NCBI GenBank assembly: GCA_934630555.1
Contig: CAKTXB010000040.1
Span: 1 to 12,341 of the forward strand
Direction: 5' to 3'
Origin: an uncultured Oscillospiraceae bacterium
Lineage (GTDB): Bacteria; Bacillota; Clostridia; Oscillospirales; Oscillospiraceae
DNA: 12,341 nt
Shown: one piece after another, positions 7,238 through 12,341 of the stretch
Position numbering within the stretch: the first letter of the stretch is position 1
Layout: each line of letters begins with the position of its first letter
Position numbers and translations under genes: made by a program
The notes under the pieces: generated by a model
What the model was told of the DNA's origin: nothing
Databases searched by the model: none
The model's input: only the letters and a program-made list of their open reading frames with translations

Positions 7238-8737
7238 ATGGACTATTCCAAACTGCAAAATGGCAGCGACATCCGCGGTGTTGCGCTGGAAGGGATCGAA
7301 GGCCAGCACGTGAATCTCACCGAGCAGGCCAGCCGTGACATTGGCCGGGGCTTTGCCCTGTGGCTCAAGGTGCAAAATCCCGATGCCTGCCGTGTCGCTG
7401 TGGGCCGCGATTCGCGCCTGTCCGGCGCGCAGCTGTCTGCGTGGCTCTGTGAGGCCATGGCTGCCGAAGGGCTGGCTGTCACCGACCTTGGCATGGCCTC
7501 TACCCCGGCCATGTTCATGTCCACCGTCACACCGGGCTATGAATTTGACGCGTCCGTCATGATCACAGCCAGCCACCTGCCTTTTAACCGCAATGGTTTC
7601 AAGTTCTTTACCCGGCTCGGCGGCCTTGAAAAGCAGGACATCGCCACCATTTTGAAGCTGGCCGGCTCCAGCGAACACACTGGCGACGCGCCCGGCAGTG
7701 TCACGACCGGCACGTTTATGGACACCTATGCCGCCGGACTGTGCGCCAAGGTGCGCGCGGCCACCGGCAGTGAAACGCCGCTGAAGGGCTTCCGCATCGT
7801 GGTGGACGCCGGCAACGGCGCGGGCGGCTTCTATGTGGACAAGGTCCTGAAGCCCCTTGGTGCGAACACTGACGGCAGCCGCTATCTTGATCCGGACGGT
7901 CATTTCCCCAATCATATCCCGAACCCTGAAAATGAGCAGGCCATGCAGTCCATCATGGACGCCGTGCGCGAAGCGCACGCCGACCTTGGCATCATCTTTG
8001 ACACCGACGTGGACCGCGCAGGCGCGGTGCTCTCCGACGGGTCGGAGCTCAACCGCAACCGCATCATCGCCATGCTTTCGGCCATTTTGCTGCGCGAGCA
8101 CCCGGGCACGACCATCGTGACCGACTCCATCACCTCCACAGGCCTTGCCGCGTTCATTCAGAAACACGGCGGCGTGCATCACCGCTTCAAGCGCGGCTAC
8201 CGCAACGTCATCAACGAATCGCTCCGCCTGAACGCCGCGGGGCATGACAGCCAGCTGGCCATGGAGACCTCCGGCCACGGCGCGTTGAAGGAAAACTATT
8301 TCCTTGACGACGGCGCCTATCTCGTCACCCGGCTGCTCATTGAGCTGGCACGCGGCAAGAAAGAGGGCTACACGCTCGAATCGCTCATCGCCGATCTGGC
8401 CGAGCCCGCTGAAAGCCACGAATTCCGCATGAACATTCTGACGGATGATTTCAAGACCTATGGGCAGTCTGTCATTGACAGCCTGACGCAGTATGCCGCC
8501 GCGCAGCCCGGCTGGACCGTTGCGCCTGACAACTACGAGGGTATCCGTGTAAGTCTGGACAAGGCGCATGGCGACGGCTGGTTCCTGCTGCGCCTGTCGC
8601 TGCACGACCCGCTCATGCCGCTGAACATCGAGTCTGACACGGCCGGCGGCGTGCGGCAGATCGCACAGGAGCTGTACACGTTCCTGAAAACCTGCGACCA
8701 GCTGGATCTTGCGCCCGTGCAGGCGTTTTTGAAATGA
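7238..8737 (+). CDS. Phosphoglucomutase/phosphomannomutase family protein
   Basis: A 499-residue alpha-D-phosphohexomutase, which moves a phosphate between C1 and C6 of a hexose in the cytoplasm and supplies sugar-1-phosphates for wall or capsule precursors and glycogen. ATG 7238 follows CAGGAGGG at a normal distance. The family signatures appear in order: GRDSRLSG (56-63), the phosphoserine loop TASHLPFNRNGFKFF with the catalytic Ser at 112, the metal loop DTDVDR (255-260; usually DGDADR), and the sugar-binding loop ETSGHGALKENYFLDDGAY. The last domain has RLSLHDPLMPLNIES in place of the usual RPSGTEP phosphate loop. This variant marks a subgroup and makes the exact sugar (glucose, mannose or other) uncertain. 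The stop codon overlaps the start of the SDR gene (ATGA), so the two are coupled. Confidence 0.9.
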   Translation: MDYSKLQNGSDIRGVALEGIEGQHVNLTEQASRDIGRGFALWLKVQNPDACRVAVGRDSRLSGAQLSAWLCEAMAAEGLAVTDLGMASTPAMFMSTVTPGYEFDASVMITASHLPFNRNGFKFFTRLGGLEKQDIATILKLAGSSEHTGDAPGSVTTGTFMDTYAAGLCAKVRAATGSETPLKGFRIVVDAGNGAGGFYVDKVLKPLGANTDGSRYLDPDGHFPNHIPNPENEQAMQSIMDAVREAHADLGIIFDTDVDRAGAVLSDGSELNRNRIIAMLSAILLREHPGTTIVTDSITSTGLAAFIQKHGGVHHRFKRGYRNVINESLRLNAAGHDSQLAMETSGHGALKENYFLDDGAYLVTRLLIELARGKKEGYTLESLIADLAEPAESHEFRMNILTDDFKTYGQSVIDSLTQYAAAQPGWTVAPDNYEGIRVSLDKAHGDGWFLLRLSLHDPLMPLNIESDTAGGVRQIAQELYTFLKTCDQLDLAPVQAFLK

Positions 8738-9465
8738 GCGCGCAGTCACTGTGCGGCAAAGTCGCGCTCATCACCGGCGCGAGCGGCGGCATCGGCTCAG
8801 CCATTGCCCGCGCGCTTGCCCCGCTCGGCGTGCGGCTGGCACTGTTGGGCCGCAGTGCGGAAAAGCTCCGCGCTACGCTCGCCGCGCTGAACACCAGCAC
8901 GGAAAACGCGCTCCTGCTGCCCGGCGATCTAACAGATGACAGCTATCTGCAAGCCTGTGTGGAGCAGACGCTCCGCCGCTTCGGCCAACTGGATATACTC
9001 ATCAACAATGCCGGCATGGCCCTCTCGTGCCCGTTTGCGCAGACGACGCTTGCGCAGTATGACCAGATCATGCGCCTCAACGCGCGCGTGCCGTTCGCGC
9101 TGTGCCAGCTGGCGCTGCCGCAGCTGCGCAAGTCTGCAGCCGGTACGATCTTGAATATTGCCTCCGTCAACGCGCACAAGGGCTACGCGCTGCAAAGCGC
9201 TTATTCCGCCTCCAAGCACGCGCTGGCCGGCTTCTCCAAGGCACTGGCCGCCGAAACATACAAGGACGGCATCCGTGTCCACCTCATCAGCCCCGGCGGC
9301 GTGTTCACCGACATGGTGAAGATCTCCCGCCCCGATCTTACAGGCGAGGATATGATCCAGCCGGAGGATATTGCCGACATCGCGGTATTTCTGCTCACGC
9401 ACCGCACAAACGCCGTCATCGACGAGGTCTGCGTCCACCGCAGCGGTAAAGAGCCGTTTCTTTAA
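8734..9465 (+). CDS. Short-chain dehydrogenase/reductase (SDR)
   Basis: A 243-residue classical SDR of standard length. The NAD(P)-binding motif TGASGGIG is at residues 14-21, NNAG at 91-94, and the full catalytic tetrad N116, S144, Y157, K161 (YSASK) is present. An Arg at residue 40 after the second strand (LLGRSAEKL) favours NADP(H) over NAD. The PGG motif (SPGGVFTDM) follows at the usual place. It overlaps the phosphohexomutase by four bases and should be co-translated with it. No clear Shine-Dalgarno is needed given the ATGA coupling. The substrate is unknown. The resemblance to FabG-like and sugar/ketone reductases is general, and pairing with a hexomutase hints at, but does not prove, a sugar-related substrate. 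Confidence 0.88.
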   Translation: MSAQSLCGKVALITGASGGIGSAIARALAPLGVRLALLGRSAEKLRATLAALNTSTENALLLPGDLTDDSYLQACVEQTLRRFGQLDILINNAGMALSCPFAQTTLAQYDQIMRLNARVPFALCQLALPQLRKSAAGTILNIASVNAHKGYALQSAYSASKHALAGFSKALAAETYKDGIRVHLISPGGVFTDMVKISRPDLTGEDMIQPEDIADIAVFLLTHRTNAVIDEVCVHRSGKEPFL

Positions 9466-9470
9466 GCAGC

Positions 9471-9509
9471 AAGCGCCAGCCCGGCCAAAAGCCGGGCTGG
9501 CGCTTTGCG
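9471..9509 (+). terminator. Terminator hairpin after the SDR gene
   Basis: A perfect 15-bp stem (AAGCGCCAGCCCGGC, 9471-9485, and its complement 9491-9505) with a CAAAA loop, six bases after the SDR stop. Only a short TTT follows, so termination may be partial, but the stem is very stable. Confidence 0.75.
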
Positions 9510-9514
9510 CAGCG

Positions 9515-9543
9515 TTGACAAGCCCGCCGCAGTCTGGTATGAT
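9515..9543 (+). promoter_or_regulatory. Strong predicted promoter of mntP
   Basis: Perfect TTGACA (9515-9520), 17-base spacer, TATGAT (9538-9543) with an extended -10 TGG (9535-9537). Transcription should start near 9550, about 70 bases before the start codon. Confidence 0.85.
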
Positions 9544-9573
9544 AGCAGCGGCTCGAACGATCCATGAGCAGAT

Positions 9574-9600
9574 TCAGGTACAGCGCGTACCTGATTTTTT
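9574..9600 (+). terminator. Terminator-like hairpin inside the mntP leader (possible attenuator)
   Basis: TCAGGTAC (9574-9581) and GTACCTGA (9587-9594) form an 8-bp stem with an AGCGC loop, followed immediately by six T residues (9595-9600). This is the structure of an intrinsic terminator, yet it lies between the mntP promoter and the mntP ribosome binding site (GGAGG, 9607-9611). Conditional read-through could therefore control the gene. The stem is only half GC, so its strength is uncertain. The roughly 25-base stretch before it can form a small GCTC/GAGC hairpin (9551-9569). No yybP-ykoY manganese riboswitch consensus was recognised. Confidence 0.5.
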
Positions 9601-9618
9601 GTCGTTGGAGGGGTTTTT

Positions 9619-10191
9619 ATGGGGTTTTTGGAACTGTTTCTCATCGGCGTGGGGCTGTCTATGGACGCGTTCGCCGTGTCCATCTGCAAAGGCCTTTCCA
9701 CACGCCAGCTGAAGCTGAAACACTATCTCGCTGTCGGCCTCTGGTTCGGCGGTTTTCAGGCGCTCATGCCCACGCTCGGCTATCTTCTGGGCTCCACGTT
9801 TGAGCAGTACATCGCCCGCTGTGACCACTGGATCGCATTTATCCTGCTGGCCGTCATCGGCGGCAACATGATCAAAGAAGCCCTTGGCCCGGAGGATACG
9901 GCAGACGAAACCAGCTCGTTCAGCTTCAAAGCTATGCTGCTGCTTGCCGTGGCCACCAGCATTGACGCGCTGGCCGTCGGCATCACGTTTGCGCTGCTGC
10001 CGGGCGTGAGCCTTGGCATATCCGTCGCGTGCATCGGCCTGACCACATTTGTGTTTTCCATCGCAGGCCTCAAGGTCGGCAATGTGTTCGGCCTGCGCTA
10101 TAAGCGCCGCGCAGAGCTGGCGGGCGGCTGCATTCTCATTCTCATTGGCCTGAAGATCTTGCTGGAGCATCTGGGCGTCATCGCATTTTAA
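9619..10191 (+). CDS. mntP: Manganese efflux pump MntP
   Basis: A 190-residue protein of the MntP (DUF204) family, of normal length. It exports Mn(II) across the cytoplasmic membrane and protects from manganese overload. ATG 9619 follows GGAGG (9607-9611). Six membrane segments are predicted in two repeated halves. The duplicated hallmark is visible as GLSMDAFAVSICKGL (Asp16) and ATSIDALAVGITFALL (Asp116), the intramembrane acidic residues expected to take part in metal movement. The GGNMIKEAL stretch (81-89) and the final helix GGCILILIGLKILLEHLG are also typical. It stands alone between its own promoter and the rimM promoter, although no clear terminator separates it from rimM, so some read-through is possible. 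Confidence 0.93.
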   Translation: MGFLELFLIGVGLSMDAFAVSICKGLSTRQLKLKHYLAVGLWFGGFQALMPTLGYLLGSTFEQYIARCDHWIAFILLAVIGGNMIKEALGPEDTADETSSFSFKAMLLLAVATSIDALAVGITFALLPGVSLGISVACIGLTTFVFSIAGLKVGNVFGLRYKRRAELAGGCILILIGLKILLEHLGVIAF

Positions 10192-10200
10192 GATGCCGGC

Positions 10201-10229
10201 TTGCCGCGCGCACAAAAATGCGGTATACT
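10201..10229 (+). promoter_or_regulatory. Predicted promoter of rimM-trmD-sirtuin
   Basis: TTGCCG (10201-10206), 17-base spacer, TATACT (10224-10229), beginning ten bases after the mntP stop codon and 38 bases upstream of the rimM start. Confidence 0.7.
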
Positions 10230-10266
10230 ACGAGTGAATTGATCCCATCTTGCAGGAGGACGCGGC

Positions 10267-10776
10267 ATGAAGCAGGAATTTTTAGAGGTCGGGCAAATCG
10301 TATCCACCCACGGCGTGCGGGGCGAGGTCAAGGTCATGCCCTGGGCCGACGGCCCGGAATTTCTCTTAGACTTTGACACGGTCTACCTTGCCGGCAAGCC
10401 CCTGCATGTCCAGTCTGCGCGCGTACAGAAAACGTGTGTACTGATGAAATTTGCCGGGATCGACGACCTGGAGCTCGCCGCGCGTCTGCGCGAGCAGGTG
10501 CTCTGCATTCGGCGCGCCGACGCCAACCTGCCCGACGGCGCGGTGTTCATTGCCGAGCTCATCGGTCTGCCCGTACTGGCGGATGGTGAAACGATCGGTA
10601 CAGTCACAGACATTCTCTCCCGCCCCGGTAATGACGTGTACGTGGTGCAGTCCGCTGACAAACGGCGGGAATACCTCATCCCCGCCGTACCGGAATTCAT
10701 TCTGGAGCGCAACGTGGACGAGGGCTTTGTCCGCGTCAAGCTCATTGAGGGCATGGCCAGCGATGATGCGGTTTGA
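10267..10776 (+). CDS. rimM: Ribosome maturation factor RimM
   Basis: A 169-residue protein, normal for the family, that assists maturation of the head of the 30S ribosomal subunit. ATG 10267 follows CAGGAGGA (10252-10259). The N-terminal RimM domain opens with VGQIVSTHGVRGEVKV (residues 8-23). The C-terminal PRC-barrel begins near residue 93 (AVFIAELIGLPV) and ends with YLIPAVPEFI and VDEGFVRVKLIEGM. RimM and TrmD are neighbours in most bacteria. Here rpsP and ffh are not just upstream: the gene instead has its own promoter after mntP. The 3' end overlaps trmD by 11-14 bases. Confidence 0.95.
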   Translation: MKQEFLEVGQIVSTHGVRGEVKVMPWADGPEFLLDFDTVYLAGKPLHVQSARVQKTCVLMKFAGIDDLELAARLREQVLCIRRADANLPDGAVFIAELIGLPVLADGETIGTVTDILSRPGNDVYVVQSADKRREYLIPAVPEFILERNVDEGFVRVKLIEGMASDDAV

Positions 10777-11554
10777 CATCATGACCCTGTTTCCCGCCGC
10801 CGTAGACGCCATGATGCAGGAGAGCATCCTGGGCCGCGGGCAAAAAAAGGGCCTGATCGACATTCGTACCCACCAGATCCGCGCCTACACATCCAACAAG
10901 CAAAACCAGGTGGACGACTACCCCTACGGCGGCGGCCGAGGCGCCATCATGCAGGCTGACCCGCTCTACCGCTGTTGGTCCGCCATCTGCGACGATGTCG
11001 GCGCCCCGGTACACACCGTCTATCTCTCCCCCTGCGGCAGCGTATTCACGCAGGAAAAAGCGCGGCAGCTGCTACAATATGACAACATCATCCTCGTCTG
11101 CGGCCACTATGAGGGCATCGACCAGCGCTTCATTGACGAATGTGTGGACGAAGAGATCTCCGTCGGCGATTTTGTACTCACCGGCGGCGAGCTGCCCGCC
11201 ATGTGCGTGGCCGACGCCGTGTGCCGCCTTGTGCCCGGCGTTCTGGGCGGCGAGGTCTGCTTTACCGATGAGAGCCACTGGGATGGTCTGCTGGAATATC
11301 CGCAGTACTCCCGCCCCGACACATGGCACGGGCTGGACGTGCCGCCGGTGCTGCTCTCCGGCAATCACGCCGCCATTGCGCGCTGGCGCAAAAAGCAGTC
11401 CATCCTGCGCACGCTGCACCTGCGGCCCGATATGTTTTATAAGCTGCACTTTCCCTACAAAACGCGTGCCGAGCGCAAATTTAGTGCCGAATTGGAGGAA
11501 GAGGACGATGGATTCAAAAATCGAGACCCTAAAAACCTGGATCGAAGCAAGTAA
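10766..11554 (+). CDS. trmD: tRNA (guanine-37-N1)-methyltransferase TrmD
   Basis: A 262-residue SPOUT methyltransferase that uses S-adenosylmethionine to make m1G37 in tRNAs reading CNN codons, which prevents frameshifting. The start is ATG 10766, giving the classical MRFDIMTLFP; an adjacent in-frame ATG at 10763 would add one Met. The trefoil-knot SAM site is seen as LSPCGSVFTQ (87-96), CGHYEGIDQRF (112-122) and SVGDFVLTGGELPAM (132-146). Then come VPGVLG and GLLEYPQYSRP, with the C-terminal tRNA-binding helices ending around GNHAAIARWR. At residue 169, where the E. coli and H. influenzae enzymes have the catalytic Asp, this protein has Glu, preceded by Asp168. The gene overlaps rimM at its start and the sirtuin gene by 47 bases at its end; the acidic tail is coded in the overlap. 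Confidence 0.95.
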   Translation: MRFDIMTLFPAAVDAMMQESILGRGQKKGLIDIRTHQIRAYTSNKQNQVDDYPYGGGRGAIMQADPLYRCWSAICDDVGAPVHTVYLSPCGSVFTQEKARQLLQYDNIILVCGHYEGIDQRFIDECVDEEISVGDFVLTGGELPAMCVADAVCRLVPGVLGGEVCFTDESHWDGLLEYPQYSRPDTWHGLDVPPVLLSGNHAAIARWRKKQSILRTLHLRPDMFYKLHFPYKTRAERKFSAELEEEDDGFKNRDPKNLDRSK

Positions 11555-12224
11555 CAATATCGTCTTTTTCGGCGGCGCGGGCGTTTCCACCGAGTCCGGC
11601 ATTCCGGACTTTCGCAGCACGGACGGGCTGTATCATCAGCAGTTTGACTACCCGCCGGAAACCATCCTGAGCCACACGTTTTTCTATCAGCACACAGAGT
11701 ACTTCTATCGCTTCTACCGCCAGAAAATGCTTCCGCTGGAGGCGCAGCCAAACGCTGCGCACAAAAAGCTGGCAGAGTTGGAACGTGCCGGCAAGCTCCG
11801 CGCCGTGATCACGCAGAACATCGACGGACTGCACCAGAAGGCGGGCAGCAAAAATGTTCTGGAGCTGCACGGCTCGATCTGGCGCAACTATTGCACAAAG
11901 TGTCACAAGCCCTATCCGCCGGAATTCATCCGCGACTGCCCGGATGTGCCGCGCTGCACGTGCGGCGGGCTCATCAAGCCCGACGTCGTGCTGTATGAAG
12001 AAGGGCTGGATGAGGCATGTATTGAAAATGCCGTCCGCGCCATCGCGCAGGCCGAGGTGCTCATCGTCGGCGGCACATCCCTCACGGTCTACCCTGCCGC
12101 CGGGCTCATCCGCTATTACCGCGGCCAGAAGCTCGTGCTCATCAACCGCGATGAGACCCAGTACGACGGCGCAGCGGATCTGATCCTCCGCCAGCCCATC
12201 GGGCAGGTCTTTTCACAATTATAA
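11508..12224 (+). CDS. NAD-dependent protein deacylase, SIR2 family (sirtuin)
   Basis: A 238-residue bacterial sirtuin that removes acyl groups from lysines while consuming NAD+. ATG 11508 lies inside the 3' end of trmD, preceded by GGAGGAAGAGG, and gives the expected N-terminus. NAD-binding motifs are [16 protein letters not shown] (residues 22-37) and [12 protein letters not shown] (102-113). The catalytic His is 121 (ELHGS). The zinc ribbon has four cysteines, C129, C132, C150 and C152. [11 protein letters not shown] and LVLINRDET complete the Rossmann fold. The Tyr-x-x-Arg pair that marks CobB and SIRT5 desuccinylases is not kept: the segment reads FYRFYRQKM, with Tyr where the Arg is expected. 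An ordinary deacetylase like the Thermotoga enzyme is therefore more likely. It is the last gene of the operon, followed ten bases later by a hairpin. Confidence 0.92.
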   Translation: MDSKIETLKTWIEASNNIVFFGGAGVSTESGIPDFRSTDGLYHQQFDYPPETILSHTFFYQHTEYFYRFYRQKMLPLEAQPNAAHKKLAELERAGKLRAVITQNIDGLHQKAGSKNVLELHGSIWRNYCTKCHKPYPPEFIRDCPDVPRCTCGGLIKPDVVLYEEGLDEACIENAVRAIAQAEVLIVGGTSLTVYPAAGLIRYYRGQKLVLINRDETQYDGAADLILRQPIGQVFSQL

Positions 12225-12228
12225 TTAT

Positions 12229-12269
12229 AAAAAACAGCCGCTGCACAGGTATTTCCCGTGCAGCGGCTG
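12229..12269. terminator. Terminator hairpin after the sirtuin gene
   Basis: A perfect 12-bp stem (CAGCCGCTGCAC, 12235-12246, and its complement 12258-12269) with an 11-base loop. It is preceded by six A residues (12229-12234), giving a good terminator on the minus strand. On the plus strand, where the sirtuin operon needs it, no T tract follows: the palindromic repeat begins at once. Confidence 0.65.
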
Positions 12270-12341
12270 AGCGTGTCAAAAAAGTATTTTTGACACGCTT
12301 TCAAACGCGGACCGCTGCGCTGGGTCCGCGTTTGAGAAGGC
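12269..12341 (+). repeat. Second copy of the palindromic element (partial, cut by window end)
   Basis: These 73 bases equal the reverse complement of 1747-1819 at 72 positions. The one difference (T at 12285) lies in the 4-base loop of the first hairpin (stem 12270-12282 / 12287-12299). The second hairpin (12301-12313 / 12323-12335, 13-bp stem) is unchanged. As in the first copy, the element starts with GAGCGTGTC exactly at the edge of a terminator hairpin. The match runs to the last base of the window, so the rest of the element should lie beyond. Confidence 0.8.

Noticed and set aside
7136..8749. A 537-codon open frame on the minus strand opposite the phosphohexomutase
   Set aside because: It is the antisense shadow of a well-recognised GC-rich gene; the translation has no family resemblance and no promoter or ribosome binding site.
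9544..9618. yybP-ykoY manganese riboswitch before mntP
   Set aside because: The leader is only about 70 bases and lacks the conserved loop sequences of that class.
9564..9620. Leader peptide starting at ATG 9564 in the mntP leader
   Set aside because: No ribosome binding site before it, no run of regulatory codons, and its frame runs far into mntP.
10192..10223. Terminator between mntP and rimM
   Set aside because: Only short imperfect palindromes (GCCGGC, CCGC/GCGG) without a T tract are present.

Overview
The window looks like a chromosomal segment from a GC-rich gut clostridium, most likely Oscillospiraceae/Ruminococcaceae (Faecalibacterium, Subdoligranulum or Gemmiger relatives). This is inferred from the gene set (YtrA-type GntR regulator with ABC genes, DUF4015 putative glycosidase, Cthe_2159-type carbohydrate-binding protein), the strong GGAGG ribosome binding sites, the consensus sigma-A promoters and the high-GC third codon positions. 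No rRNA, tRNA or CRISPR array was seen.

Layout from left to right. (1) Bases 1-1547, plus strand: the 3' part of a secreted carbohydrate-binding beta-helix protein. (2) Bases 1548-1862: a gene-free convergent spacer holding a 234-bp palindrome-rich element. It lies between two identical 34-bp terminator hairpins. (3) Bases 1863-3641, minus strand: a membrane-anchored SH3-like plus DUF4015 putative glycosyl hydrolase. (4) Bases 3642-4013: an AT-rich divergent regulatory region with two promoters and a palindromic operator. (5) Bases 4014-7085: a tightly overlapping gntR - ABC ATPase - ABC permease operon ending in a strong terminator. (6) Bases 7238-9465: a phosphohexomutase translationally coupled to a short-chain dehydrogenase, with its own promoter and terminator. 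(7) Bases 9515-10191: mntP (manganese efflux), with a near-consensus promoter and a terminator-like hairpin inside the leader. (8) Bases 10201-12224: rimM-trmD-sirtuin, three overlapping genes behind a separate promoter. (9) Bases 12235-12341: the operon's terminator hairpin. It is followed at once by the first 73 bases of a second copy of the palindromic element, inverted relative to the first and cut by the window end.

Most genes are ordinary members of known families. The signal least explained by known features is the palindromic element. Two copies 10 kb apart agree at 72 of 73 bases, and the one difference lies in a hairpin loop. Both copies start directly at the edge of a transcription terminator hairpin. 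The complete copy is bracketed by an exact duplicate of that hairpin, and the outer A and T tracts of the original terminator now sit on the two far sides. This looks like a small non-coding (MITE-like) mobile element that targets intrinsic terminators and duplicates the whole hairpin.
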